Shown here: piece after piece, positions 27,120 to 35,867 of the stretch
How positions within the stretch are numbered: the stretch's first letter is position 1
Layout of the letters: each line of letters starts with the position of its first letter
DNA from: an uncultured Bryobacterales bacterium
GTDB lineage: Bacteria > Acidobacteriota > Terriglobia > Bryobacterales > Bryobacteraceae
DNA: 53,455 nucleotides
Direction of reading: 5' to 3'
NCBI GenBank assembly: GCA_937959285.1
Contig: CALGAR010000111.1
Location: forward strand, 1-53,455
The notes under the pieces: generated by a model
Database searches by the model: none
What the model saw: only the letters and a program-made list of their open reading frames with translations
Told to the model about the DNA's origin: nothing
Translations under genes and position numbers: made by a program

Positions 27120-27641
27120 ATGCCGAACAACAAAACGGAGCGCTTGCTTCTGGCTCTGATCGGAATCTGCTCCGCCGCACTCGTCTTCGTGATCTACGAC
27201 GGAATCCGCGAAAGGAACGTCGTCGTCGGGGACACAGCCCCGAATTTCCGGATTACCACGGATAAAGGGAAGACGATTACCCGGTCGGATTTTGGGGGCA
27301 AGCTCCTTGTTCTGAACTTCTGGGCGACCTGGTGCCCACCCTGCATTGACGAAATCCCCTCGTTGAACGAGTTTCAGCGGCAGATGGCAGACTCCGGAGT
27401 TGTTGTACTTGGCATCAGCCAGGACAAAAACGAACAGGCGTACAAACGCTTCATGGAGCGGACCGGCATCGTATTTGAAACCGCGAGGGACCCGGAGGCG
27501 AACATCAGCGCCGAGTACGGTACCTTTAAGTACCCGGAAACGTACGTCATCGATTCCAGCGGCAAGGTGCGGCAAAAGTATATCGGTCCTGTTTACTGGC
27601 TGGATCCAAAGGTGATATCGAGCATCAAGGCGCTCCTATGA
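27120..27641 (+). CDS. TlpA/ResA-type membrane-anchored thioredoxin
   Basis: 173 residues: one N-terminal membrane helix (about 9-26), then a periplasmic thioredoxin fold with redox motif W71-C72-P-P-C75 and cis-Pro in the context KYPETYVID. Likely reduces disulfides in cytochrome c maturation or copper-site assembly. Upstream are TACAAT (27099-27104) and GGGGAAAG just before ATG. It overlaps the next gene by 4 nt (ATGA). Confidence 0.92.
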   Translation: MPNNKTERLLLALIGICSAALVFVIYDGIRERNVVVGDTAPNFRITTDKGKTITRSDFGGKLLVLNFWATWCPPCIDEIPSLNEFQRQMADSGVVVLGISQDKNEQAYKRFMERTGIVFETARDPEANISAEYGTFKYPETYVIDSSGKVRQKYIGPVYWLDPKVISSIKALL

Positions 27642-29071
27642 TTCCAGAGGCCGCAAAGAGCAAGCTCATCGAGCTACTCGGCAACCGCGGGTACTTAGAC
27701 CGCCCGGAAGACCTGGTTCTCTACGAATACGACGGCAGTGTGGACAAGCATCGCCCGGATATGGTGGTCTTCCCGAGGTCGACCGAGGACGTTGTGGCGA
27801 TCGTCAAAATCGCCAACGAATACAACCTGCCCTTTGTTGGCCGGGGCGCGGGAACCGGCTTGAGCGGCGGAGCCATCCCGAGAGCGGGCGGGTTAATGAT
27901 CAGCTTCTCGCGGATGAACCGGATTCTCGAAATCGACCTCGAAAACGAGCGCGCCGTGGTCGAGCCAGGAGTAGTGAATCTGGATATCTCACTCGCGGTC
28001 CAAGCCCAGAAGTATTTCTACGCGCCGGATCCGTCCAGCCAGCGTGCCTGCACGATCGGAGGCAATGTCGCTGAGAATGCCGGCGGGCCGCACACGCTCG
28101 CTTATGGCGTGACCACGAATCACGTGATGGGACTTGAAGCGGTGCTGCCTGATGGATCCGTGATCACAACCGGAGGCAAGGGACCCGACTGTCCCGGATA
28201 TGATCTCACCGGGCTACTGACCGGATCCGAGGGCACGATGGCGCTGGTAACGAAGATCATTGTGCGGCTGATGCGCCAGCCAGAGGTCGTCAAGACGATT
28301 CTGGCAATCTACGACTCTGCGGAAGACGCCGGCGCAACGGTGGCCGAGATCACCGCCCAGGGCATCACGCCCGTCGCTGTCGAGATGCTCGATGGCGTCA
28401 TGCTCGGGATGGTCGAAGAAGCAACACAGGCGGGCTACCCGATGGACGCCGCGGCCGTTCTGCTGATCGAGCTCGAAGGACTGCGCGAAGCGGTCGAAGA
28501 ACAGGTGGAACAGATTCGCGCCGCCTGTACGGCATGCCGCGCGCGCGAATTTCGCGTGGCCAAATCTGCGGAGGAACGCGAGCTGCTGTGGAAGGGCCGT
28601 AAGAATGCCTTCGGAGCGGTAGGACGGGTAAGCCCCTTCTACTATGTGCAGGATGGCGTTGTACCGCGCACCCAGATCGCACCCACGCTCCGCTATATCC
28701 AGGAAGTCTCCGAGCGCTACGGACTGACGATCAGCAACATCTTCCATGCCGGAGACGGCAACATGCATCCGATTATCCTGTTCGACGCGCGAAAACCGGG
28801 GGACCTCGAGAAGGCGCAGCGCGCCGGGGAGGATATCCTCCGCTTCTGCGTCTCCGTTGGGGGCTCGATTACGGGCGAGCACGGCGTCGGCATGGAGAAG
28901 ATGGAACTGATGTCGGATCTCTTCTCGGACGACTCGCTGGAAATGATCGCCCGCCTCAAACGCCTCTTCGATCCGGACTGCCGCCTGAACCCGGGCAAAA
29001 TGCTGCCGACAGGACGCGGCTGCATGGAGATCCGCCAGAAGCCGCTTGTCCCCGGGAGCTTCGTCTACTAG
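27638..29071 (+). CDS. glcD: FAD-linked 2-hydroxyacid oxidase/dehydrogenase, GlcD-like
   Basis: 477 residues of the FAD-binding PCMH/VAO type: an N-terminal FAD-binding half (GRGAGTGLSGGA near 70-81; GGNVAENAGGP) and a C-terminal cap domain with HAGDGNMHP and the GEHGVG motif typical of glycolate and D-lactate dehydrogenases. It oxidises glycolate or D-lactate. The usual partners glcE and glcF are absent, so it may work alone or with unlinked partners. Coupled to tlpA by 4 nt; convergent with the TauE gene (4-nt overlap). Confidence 0.9.
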   Translation: MIPEAAKSKLIELLGNRGYLDRPEDLVLYEYDGSVDKHRPDMVVFPRSTEDVVAIVKIANEYNLPFVGRGAGTGLSGGAIPRAGGLMISFSRMNRILEIDLENERAVVEPGVVNLDISLAVQAQKYFYAPDPSSQRACTIGGNVAENAGGPHTLAYGVTTNHVMGLEAVLPDGSVITTGGKGPDCPGYDLTGLLTGSEGTMALVTKIIVRLMRQPEVVKTILAIYDSAEDAGATVAEITAQGITPVAVEMLDGVMLGMVEEATQAGYPMDAAAVLLIELEGLREAVEEQVEQIRAACTACRAREFRVAKSAEERELLWKGRKNAFGAVGRVSPFYYVQDGVVPRTQIAPTLRYIQEVSERYGLTISNIFHAGDGNMHPIILFDARKPGDLEKAQRAGEDILRFCVSVGGSITGEHGVGMEKMELMSDLFSDDSLEMIARLKRLFDPDCRLNPGKMLPTGRGCMEIRQKPLVPGSFVY

Positions 29072-29796
29072 AAGAAAAGCAGAACGGTCGACACGGCGGT
29101 CAGCAGTACCACGAGCGCCTCGAAGAGTTTCTGCGGGATGCGCTCGACTAACCACCGGCCGGCGACTGCACCAGCAAGCACCGCGGGAAGCATCACGAAA
29201 TTAAATGTCAGCGACTTCGCCGTGATCAGCCCGTGCCAGACGTAAATCGGCACCTTTGTCAGATTGATTGTGAAAAAGAACCAGGCGCCGGTAGCGATGA
29301 ATTCCTCCTTGGGCAGCCGCTTGCTTAGCAGGTAGAGATTCATCACGGGACCTGCCGCGTTGGCAACCGTTGTTGCAAATCCCGCAGTGATGCCGTACGG
29401 CGCCGACCGGGCCGGAGGCAATTGTTTCTCCGGGGCAAACCGCCGCTTCAGGTAGAGGGCGAGCATTACGAGTACAATCGCGCCGACAAGCCAACGCAAG
29501 TAGCGTTCGCTCAAAGAGAGGGCAGCAGCCCCGCAGGCCATTCCCGCAAGAACCCACGGCGCAAGCGAGAACAGGCGCCCTGACGCGGCGTGCCGGCGCC
29601 AGTAGACAACGGCAAAGACGTCCGCCACACATAGGAGTGGCAGCAGCCAGCCCGCCGATTGACGCGCATCCCCGACAGTGAGGACCATCAACGGAATCGC
29701 CAGAATTCCGAGGCCGGGAACTCCCGTCTTTGCGACGCCGACGAAAAACGTGCAGGCCGCTCCAAGCAGCCATTGCCAAGGGGCTAACTCAGGCAT
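29068..29796 (-). CDS. TauE/SafE-family anion exporter
   Basis: 242-residue inner-membrane protein with about 7-8 helices and the duplicated TauE/SafE fold (GVAKTGVPGLGILAIP near the start, TAGFATTVANAAGP in the second half). The family exports sulfite, sulfoacetate or other organic sulfur anions. No sulfur metabolism gene is adjacent, except the distant sulfatase, so the substrate is open. Confidence 0.88.
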   Translation of the reverse strand: MPELAPWQWLLGAACTFFVGVAKTGVPGLGILAIPLMVLTVGDARQSAGWLLPLLCVADVFAVVYWRRHAASGRLFSLAPWVLAGMACGAAALSLSERYLRWLVGAIVLVMLALYLKRRFAPEKQLPPARSAPYGITAGFATTVANAAGPVMNLYLLSKRLPKEEFIATGAWFFFTINLTKVPIYVWHGLITAKSLTFNFVMLPAVLAGAVAGRWLVERIPQKLFEALVVLLTAVSTVLLFF

Positions 29797-29803
29797 GCGT
29801 GAT

Positions 29804-30439
29804 TTAGTCGAACTGCTTGCGGAAGTCGGCGAACTGCTGCTGGAGGCTCTCTACTGCCTGCCGCAACTGGGCAACCTCCGCTTCGAGCGCTCCGATCCGG
29901 TCCTGGCGGCTCACAACCGCGGTTTCCGACGGCGCTGCGGCAGCTTCTACCGGACCGGAGAGGAGGTGTGCGTATCGAGGTTCCTTGTATCCAGGCTGAC
30001 GGGGCAGGAGCACCACAAGCTCGCGCTCGATGAGACGCCGCAACACAGATTCGACCTCTGCCAGGTCGCTGAAGGCATGCATCCGCCCGCTTCGCTCGCG
30101 CAGTTCGCCAGCCGTCTGAGACCCGCGGAGCATGAGGACACACAGCAAAGCTTCCTCCCGGCGCCCCAGATTCATCACCTCTGTAATGCGATGTCCGTAC
30201 TTCGGCACGCGATTCCCTCCCCCGGTCAGTTCGAACGACAAACCCTTCTCCCGGAGGCGATCCAGCGCGCTCGCTACCGTCTCTTCGTCATACGACACAA
30301 CCGGGTCGCGATTCGACTTCTGATTGCAGGCGTTCACAAGCGCGTTCAGCGTTAACGGATAATACTCCGGCGTCGTCACGGCCTTCTCAAGGAGCGAGCC
30401 AAGCACACGTACTTCGATCGGATCGAGTTGCAGGGGCAC
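29804..30439 (-). CDS. YceH family protein (DUF480)
   Basis: About 211 residues, the length of E. coli YceH (215), if translation starts at GTG 30439 just after the upstream gene's stop codon; the frame is open further upstream but that part overlaps the preceding gene. Two winged-helix domains can be followed (LDPIEVRVLGSLLEKAVTTP; LCVLMLRGSQTAGELRERSGRM), then a C-terminal coiled coil (LEAEVAQLRQAVESLQQQF). The molecular role of YceH is not established. Confidence 0.87.
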   Translation of the reverse strand: MPLQLDPIEVRVLGSLLEKAVTTPEYYPLTLNALVNACNQKSNRDPVVSYDEETVASALDRLREKGLSFELTGGGNRVPKYGHRITEVMNLGRREEALLCVLMLRGSQTAGELRERSGRMHAFSDLAEVESVLRRLIERELVVLLPRQPGYKEPRYAHLLSGPVEAAAAPSETAVVSRQDRIGALEAEVAQLRQAVESLQQQFADFRKQFD

Positions 30440-30444
30440 AAAAT

Positions 30445-32067
30445 TCAGCCTAGCTCGAAATCGATCGTCCGGTCGAATGGAGTGAACCCGGTCAGGTAGA
30501 CGGAGGGGCCGGGAAGCTTGGGCAGAGCTCCGCGAACCTGAGTGTAAGTGTGAGGAGCAGCGCCTGGGCCGAAACGGATCACGTCCGATCCGTACCGGTA
30601 GACAGCACTTCCTTCCGCGAGAATCCACGCGTCCGCTACGCCATCCACAGGACGGCATCCTTCCAGCTGTCCTCCCTCCCTCAGTCCGATTTCGACAGCG
30701 ACGGGGACGCCATCGGTGCCCCTAGCGCGGATGCGAACCTGGAACCCCTTTTTCGTCTCCCTGACGGCCACGGATTGTGTAAGACGGCAAATCTCGGACT
30801 GGCGGCGCTGCGGGCGAGTCCGGGTCCACTCACCAGCGGCGATCTTGCGCGGAGGATCAAATGGCTGGAAATAGGGCCCTTCGAGCGATTGCGTCATCAC
30901 GTACTGGTTGCCTTCTTTGCCTCCTTTCTCCGGCACAAATTGCCCCTTCCCAAAGAAGGCGGAGGCAAAGCGCACGCCTTCAATCACAGCTTGCCCGCGC
31001 CTCAGGGCCAGGAAACGGCTGTCGCCCTCCAGAATGACCGTAGCACTGACCGGACCGCGGCGGATCCGAGCAATCCCGAGGGTGGGAAAGACCTTCTCGT
31101 AATCCTCCGGAATTGGGGCCGCGGCAGGAGCAGGGCGGTTCAGCTCCGGATACTCCATAACTTCCGCGAGAGACGCAAACTCCGCCTCGAAGTGCCTGGC
31201 GAGCGTGGCATAGCGGCCGTTGCCGTCCTTGATCGCCATATATTGCAGCGGAAACCAGTAACGGCCCATCGTCCCACGCTGATAACGGTCCTGCCGGCGC
31301 GAGATCTCCGTCACGACCTCGTATCCCGGATGAAGCAGGTAAAGCATCGCATCCAGGTTGCGGCGAACTGGGTCGAGCAGCTCAGGGCGGTTGAGCTTGG
31401 CGGCGATGACAACAAGCGCGCGGTTCGTAACGGGATTGTAGACAGTCGTGCTGCGCTCATCGTACTGGCCGTCGGCGTCGATATCGATGCCTTCCGCAAG
31501 CCATTGGTCGATGCGCTTTATAAATGCCGGGTTAGGGAAGATTTCGTTAAGCTGGGCAAGCGCCTGGCAAACCACCCACCGGTGATTTGGCGTGTGAACG
31601 CCCCCTACAGTCAGAGCTCTGCCCGCCTTCCTGAGAAAGGGCTCGATGAGAGCCAGCACGTCGTTCTCGGCCCGACGCTTTGCCAGGCAGGCTGCCGCCG
31701 CTACTGGATGCGTCACGAAAGCCGTGTCAGGCGGCGAGTTGAAATTGGTGATCAGCAGGTCGATGTTGCCGTCGCGGTTCTGGCATTTGGTTAAAAAAGA
31801 GGAGGCGCGCTGAAGGCGTTCAAAGACTGCCCGATCCTTGTGGTACCGCGACTGCGGATGCAGCAAGGCAGCCGTAAATGCCCCGATCAGGCTTGCGGCG
31901 GTGCTCGCGTGGTAGAAGCCGTAGGCGTCGGGAAACGAGCCGTTCTCCTGTTGCCTCTTGATGAAGCCCGCAACCCGCTCGTCATGCCGTCTGATAATAT
32001 CGGGAGCGATCTGGGCGGAGGTAGCGGGCGCGGCTGCCATTGCCGCAAGCACTTGTCTTCTAGTCAT
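30445..32067 (-). CDS. Exported alpha-toroid protein, heparinase-like or polysaccharide-lyase-like, Tat signal
   Basis: About 540 residues from ATG 32067, where a twin-arginine-like signal starts (MTRRQVLAAMAAAPATSAQ); a frame start at 32103 would bury it. The N-terminal two thirds are helical with repeated toroid-type segments (RHDERVAGFIKRQQENGSF, NPVTNRALVVIAAKL), the C-terminal third is beta-rich, an arrangement seen in heparinase II/III-like lyases. I cannot identify catalytic residues, so lyase activity is a suggestion only. YceH follows 5 bp downstream. Confidence 0.7.
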   Translation of the reverse strand: MTRRQVLAAMAAAPATSAQIAPDIIRRHDERVAGFIKRQQENGSFPDAYGFYHASTAASLIGAFTAALLHPQSRYHKDRAVFERLQRASSFLTKCQNRDGNIDLLITNFNSPPDTAFVTHPVAAAACLAKRRAENDVLALIEPFLRKAGRALTVGGVHTPNHRWVVCQALAQLNEIFPNPAFIKRIDQWLAEGIDIDADGQYDERSTTVYNPVTNRALVVIAAKLNRPELLDPVRRNLDAMLYLLHPGYEVVTEISRRQDRYQRGTMGRYWFPLQYMAIKDGNGRYATLARHFEAEFASLAEVMEYPELNRPAPAAAPIPEDYEKVFPTLGIARIRRGPVSATVILEGDSRFLALRRGQAVIEGVRFASAFFGKGQFVPEKGGKEGNQYVMTQSLEGPYFQPFDPPRKIAAGEWTRTRPQRRQSEICRLTQSVAVRETKKGFQVRIRARGTDGVPVAVEIGLREGGQLEGCRPVDGVADAWILAEGSAVYRYGSDVIRFGPGAAPHTYTQVRGALPKLPGPSVYLTGFTPFDRTIDFELG

Positions 32068-32069
32068 CA

Positions 32070-32084
32070 GCGATACAATATCGC
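32070..32084. repeat. Perfect 6-bp inverted repeat in the divergent marR spacer
   Basis: GCGATA-CAA-TATCGC, directly upstream of the toroid gene ATG (32067) and about 145 bp from the divergent marR start. On the minus strand it includes TATTGT 7 nt before the ATG. Possible operator; the neighbouring MarR protein is the obvious candidate binder, but untested. Confidence 0.4.
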
Positions 32085-32228
32085 ACAACGCCTGCGCGTT
32101 CATCGGTTCTTCCGCTCGCCGCGGAATCGCGGAAGAAGGACAGGCGCTTCAACCCGAAAGGCCGCGGTGGATGGCGAGACCCGTCCGTGAAACATCAGGA
32201 TCCCCTATAACGGATATCGGGAGTAGCT

Positions 32229-32699
32229 GTGAGCAAGATCCAGGCTGAGATTAAGCAGACAAAGCCGTTTGACCAGATCGAGCAGGAGGCCTTCGTCGCC
32301 CTCCAGCGTACGGCAGACCTGTTAATCCAGGAGGTGACAGTCGTATTAAAACCTTTCGCGATCTCACCTACTCAGTACAACGTGCTACGGATCTTGCGGG
32401 GCGCGGGCGAGGCGGGACTGCCCTGCGGAGAAATCGCGAACCGGATGGTGACTCGCGACCCGGACATCACCCGCCTGCTGGACAGGCTGGAAATCCGTTC
32501 GCTGGTGGTCCGGACAAGGGAGAAGAGGGATCGCCGTGTGATTACCGCGCGCATTACTCCGCAAGGGCTTGCGTTGCTCGCAGAACTCGAGCAGCCAGTC
32601 GCGGATCTGACTGTAAGACAGTTTGCAAACTTAAGCAAGAAGGAGGTGCAGGAGCTCATCGAAATTCTGGACCGCTTGCGCGACCGCAGCCGGACGTAA
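32229..32699 (+). CDS. MarR-family transcriptional regulator
   Basis: 156 residues, a winged-helix dimeric repressor: LKPFAISPTQYNVLRIL, the recognition-helix region GEIANRMVTRDPDITRLLDRL, and the wing VRTREKRDRRVITARITPQG with the family's DRR motif. GTG start with GGGAG upstream. It is followed 56 bp later by a DoxX gene, a frequent marR partner, which it probably controls; it responds to small phenolic or oxidised ligands in many relatives. Confidence 0.92.
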   Translation: MSKIQAEIKQTKPFDQIEQEAFVALQRTADLLIQEVTVVLKPFAISPTQYNVLRILRGAGEAGLPCGEIANRMVTRDPDITRLLDRLEIRSLVVRTREKRDRRVITARITPQGLALLAELEQPVADLTVRQFANLSKKEVQELIEILDRLRDRSRT

Positions 32700-32755
32700 C
32701 ACGTCCCGGCGCAAAAGCGTCGCAACCAGGCAGCAGCACGAAAAGGAGAAGCAAC

Positions 32756-33187
32756 ATGACCTTGTTCGAGACTCCGAGAACCATCGGGTGGGGAATCGCA
32801 TTGATCCGCATCATGGTAGGAATCGTCTTCGTGATGCACGGCGGACAGAAGCTTTTTATCTACGGTGTCTCCGGCGTGGCCTCGAGCATGGAACAGATGG
32901 GCATGCCTGTACCGATGGTTTCTGCGGTGCTGGCAAGCTTTGCCGAATTCTTCGGGGGGCTGTTCATGCTCTTGGGATTGTTTGCAAGAATCGCCGCCAT
33001 TCCGCTCGCCTTCGTCATGTTTGTCGCAATCACGACGGTTCACATCTCGCAGGGATTCTTCCTGCCGGGCGGCTTTGAATACGCCCTCACGCTGCTGATT
33101 ACAAACATTGGCCTGATACTGACGGGCGCGGGGGAGCTGTCACTGGATCACTACATCGCCCACCGGCGCGTACTGCGGCACGCCTAG
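32756..33187 (+). CDS. DoxX-family membrane protein
   Basis: 143 residues, four helices, DoxX signature (LIRIMVGIVFVMHGGQKL; EFFGGLFMLLGLFARIAAIPLAFVM). DoxX-type proteins take part in thiosulfate:quinone or other redox reactions at the membrane, or in stress response. Strong AAGGAGAAG ribosome site. Lies behind marR. Confidence 0.9.
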   Translation: MTLFETPRTIGWGIALIRIMVGIVFVMHGGQKLFIYGVSGVASSMEQMGMPVPMVSAVLASFAEFFGGLFMLLGLFARIAAIPLAFVMFVAITTVHISQGFFLPGGFEYALTLLITNIGLILTGAGELSLDHYIAHRRVLRHA

Positions 33188-33190
33188 GAT

Positions 33191-34402
33191 TTACGGAAAG
33201 ACCGGACGGACCTTCATGCCATGATGGAGCTCGCGGTCCTTGGGCAGCGCGACCGCGTCGCCCTCCGACAGGCCGCGCACCACCTGCGACCGCGTGATGC
33301 TCGACACGCCAAGCGCTACCGGGCGCCATTCGAGGGCATCTGCCTTAAGCATGTAGACGCCCACCTCGCCGTCACGCCTGCGAATCGCTTCCTTCGGAAT
33401 GCTCAAGGCGTTGTCGACGACACGGCTTTGGATTTCGGCGTTGACGTTGGTGCCCGGAATCAGGGCTTTCTCCGAATTCGCGATAATCGCGATCACTTCT
33501 CCGACCTGCCGGGTACCCACGGCGACGACCTGCGTAGGAACGCGATCGATCCTCCCGGTCCACTTACGCCCTGGCAGCGCATCCCAGGTGATCGTCACAG
33601 GCATCCCCGGCTGGACCCGCCCCAGCTCAGGCTCATCCACCAGCACCGTGACTCGCAGTTCGTCAAGCCGCCCCACATTCGCAACCAGGTCACCCGGGCG
33701 CAAGTAGGCTCCCCGGCGGGCTTCCAGGTGATAGACGACGCCGTCCATGGGAGAGCGCACGATGCTCTGCTCGATTTGCCGCCGCGCCAGGCTGGCAGCG
33801 GCTTCCGCGTCCTTGATCGCGGCTTGTGCAGCGGCGCGGTCGGCGGGGTCGGTCAGGGCGGCTTTCTTCTGTTCGAGCCCTCGAATCTCCGCGCGGGTCT
33901 GCTCAAGTTTTTGGCGTGCAATCGTGACTTCGTAGGCGGTCACTGCCTGCTTTTGGAGGAGGCGCTCCAGCGATTCGAGTTCCTTTTGTTCCGCCGCCTC
34001 CTCGAGGCGTGCAGCATCGAGCGCTCGCAGAATCTCGGTCTGCTCGGCGGCCCTTCCGCCTCGCTCGATAACGGAAAGTTCTGCCTGCGCTTTCGCGATC
34101 CTCGATTGCGCCGAGGCGAGTTCAGCCCGCGCCGCCGAGGATTCGAGCGTGACGAGCGGATCGCCCTTGCGGACAAACTGGCCCTCCTGCACGTGCAGCG
34201 TTTCAATGGCGCCGGAGCCTTCGGCGCGGACGCCCGTCCACTCTACGGGCTCCACGCGGCCATTCGTAATCAGCGTGCTTTCAATTCTGCCGCGGGTCAC
34301 CCGGGCGAACGAGACTTCGGGAGGGCCCGAGCGCCTGGCCGCCAGCCACACCAGGGCGAAGGCGAGCGCCAGCGCCGCCAGAACCACGAGCGGTCGTTTC
34401 AA
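33191..34402 (-). CDS. HlyD/MacA-type periplasmic adaptor
   Basis: 403 residues starting at TTG: an N-terminal membrane anchor (5-21), barrel-sandwich (GAIETLHVQEGQFVRKGDPLV), a long coiled-coil hairpin (about 90-190), second lipoyl half (IVRSPMDGVVYHL) and beta-barrel domains (DELRVTVLVDEPELGRV). It should connect an inner-membrane ABC or RND pump to TolC. No pump gene is next to it, so the partner is encoded elsewhere. A ribosome site GGACGGAG lies upstream. Confidence 0.88.
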   Translation of the reverse strand: MKRPLVVLAALALAFALVWLAARRSGPPEVSFARVTRGRIESTLITNGRVEPVEWTGVRAEGSGAIETLHVQEGQFVRKGDPLVTLESSAARAELASAQSRIAKAQAELSVIERGGRAAEQTEILRALDAARLEEAAEQKELESLERLLQKQAVTAYEVTIARQKLEQTRAEIRGLEQKKAALTDPADRAAAQAAIKDAEAAASLARRQIEQSIVRSPMDGVVYHLEARRGAYLRPGDLVANVGRLDELRVTVLVDEPELGRVQPGMPVTITWDALPGRKWTGRIDRVPTQVVAVGTRQVGEVIAIIANSEKALIPGTNVNAEIQSRVVDNALSIPKEAIRRRDGEVGVYMLKADALEWRPVALGVSSITRSQVVRGLSEGDAVALPKDRELHHGMKVRPVFP

Positions 34403-34426
34403 AGGTAGTCTCTCCGTCCTTTCACA

Positions 34427-34993
34427 TCAGCCGCCAGTGGGGGCAGGGGAAGCGCAGTAGTGAAACAAGAGCTGCCATTCTGCACGCTGGATTTCAAGAG
34501 CGAGTTTTTCGGCGTCCGATCCCGGCTTCCGGCGCGCCATTTCGCAAAAGTCAATGAATGCAAATGGATCCCAGTCAGAGCGCACACGGAAGCCGGCGCC
34601 CGGCACTGCCTCCGCCAGCATCGCGGCTGCGCGGGCCAGTTCGGGGAAGATCGGGTGCCGTCCCACACGGCGGAACCAGTACGCGGAGTTTCCGGGGTCC
34701 GGCTCCTGGCGGTGCATGATGCCATGCCAGAAGCTGCCGTTGGCGGAAGGGGTGTCTTGTGAAACCCGGTGGCTTTCTTCCAGACAGGAAAAGTAGAGCC
34801 AAAGTCCGCTGAAAGCAGCCTTTGCGTCCCGGGCTTTCGGGAAGAGGCGTTCGGGTGTCGTGCAGGACAACCGCTCCCAGGCTTCTCGGGACGAGCACTG
34901 CCCCCTGGCCAGAGGCATCAGGCGGGTCCCCCTGCCGTCGAGCGCAAGGATCTCTTCCACTTCTACCCCGTAATCGGCCGGATCAAATCGCAT
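34427..34993 (-). CDS. Conserved soluble protein of unknown function (HG-x2-HR motif)
   Basis: 188 residues, no signal peptide or membrane segment. A conserved-looking core reads FWHGIMHRQEPDPGNSAYWF followed by RRVGRHPIF, a motif I remember from hypothetical proteins of Acidobacteriota and Planctomycetota; clustered His, Glu, Asp and Arg suggest a metal or phosphate site. The ATG is preceded by AATGATAGATTCGA, without a ribosome site. Divergent from the patatin gene. Function unknown. Confidence 0.72.
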   Translation of the reverse strand: MRFDPADYGVEVEEILALDGRGTRLMPLARGQCSSREAWERLSCTTPERLFPKARDAKAAFSGLWLYFSCLEESHRVSQDTPSANGSFWHGIMHRQEPDPGNSAYWFRRVGRHPIFPELARAAAMLAEAVPGAGFRVRSDWDPFAFIDFCEMARRKPGSDAEKLALEIQRAEWQLLFHYCASPAPTGG

Positions 34994-35052
34994 TCGAATC
35001 TATCATTGTGCCAGAACGGCAGCACGGCGATGAACTCTTGCGCCGCCCTTGA

Positions 35053-35058
35053 TACCAT
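35053..35058 (+). promoter_or_regulatory. -10-like TACCAT before the patatin gene
   Basis: TACCAT 26 bp before ATG 35084, with GAGAGG in the short leader. It makes the upstream in-frame ATG at 35030 unlikely as start. Confidence 0.35.
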
Positions 35059-35083
35059 AAAAAGAGAGGCCTTCAGTACGTTT

Positions 35084-35848
35084 ATGAGTAGCGGAAGGAG
35101 GGCCCTTGTCCTGTCCGCCGGCGGAATGTTCGGGGCATATCAGGCTGGCGCCTGGAAAGCCCTGTCGGAGTTCTTCCAGCCCGACGTCGTAGCCGGCGCA
35201 TCGATCGGTTCCCTCAATGCATGGGCGATTGCGGGCGGCTGTTGTCCCGACCGCTGGATCGACTTCTGGCTGAGCCTTGACAGAGGTTCGCAACACCGCT
35301 TTCGAATTCCGAAATCGCCGCTCGATGGCGTCATGGACCCGGGGCCCTTCCAGGAATGGGTACGTGAGATCCACAGCAGTTTCTCTCCCCGCATCCCCTG
35401 CGGAGTTGTCGTGACGGATCTCCTCCGGCTCGAACCGCGCCTCGTGCTGGCCCCCGAGGTGGAGTGGAGGCATCTTGCCGCTTCCTGCGCCGTCTTCGGA
35501 CTACTCCCGCAGCCTCGAATCGACGGACGCGTGTTCACTGATGGCGGGCTGCTGGGCGCCCTTCCGCTGTGGGCCGGACCTCGACTGGGCGCCGATAAGA
35601 TTATCGCCATCAACGTATTTCAGGCCGCCCCGATCGCCATGCGAACGTTCCTCGGAGGACTCCGCCGAATCTCCGGCAAGGTCCCTGCCGTTCCCACCGA
35701 TGTACAGGTGGCGACGCTTGGCCCGAAGCAGCCCCTGGGCACCCTGAAAGACGCGATCTATTGGAACAAGGACAACATACGAAGGTGGATCGCCCAGGGG
35801 TACGAGGACGCCGTGCGCCAGAAACATTCATTGCTTAATATGTTTTGA
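35084..35848 (+). CDS. Patatin-like phospholipase
   Basis: About 254 residues: an oxyanion loop SAGGMFGAYQAG, the nucleophile elbow GASIG (Ser in AGASIGSLN, about residue 46) and the catalytic Asp of the D-G-G motif (FTDGGLLGA), i.e. the Ser-Asp dyad of patatins. It would hydrolyse lipid acyl esters; with no signal peptide it is probably cytosolic or membrane-peripheral. The start at 35084 (MSSGRRALV) is favoured over 35030 by length and promoter position. Confidence 0.9.
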   Translation: MSSGRRALVLSAGGMFGAYQAGAWKALSEFFQPDVVAGASIGSLNAWAIAGGCCPDRWIDFWLSLDRGSQHRFRIPKSPLDGVMDPGPFQEWVREIHSSFSPRIPCGVVVTDLLRLEPRLVLAPEVEWRHLAASCAVFGLLPQPRIDGRVFTDGGLLGALPLWAGPRLGADKIIAINVFQAAPIAMRTFLGGLRRISGKVPAVPTDVQVATLGPKQPLGTLKDAIYWNKDNIRRWIAQGYEDAVRQKHSLLNMF

Positions 35849-35867
35849 GCGATACTATTGTGGAACG

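Noticed and set aside
26643..27575. Long version (310 residues) of the Cys-less PTPS protein
   Set aside because: The extra N-terminal part is antisense to tlpA; the family starts at MFITRKVEF (27059).
30550..31794. 414-codon frame antisense to the toroid gene
   Set aside because: Antisense shadow; the opposite strand has a signal peptide and a coherent fold pattern.
33221..34408. 395-codon frame antisense to the HlyD adaptor
   Set aside because: Antisense shadow; the adaptor's domains are unmistakable on the minus strand.
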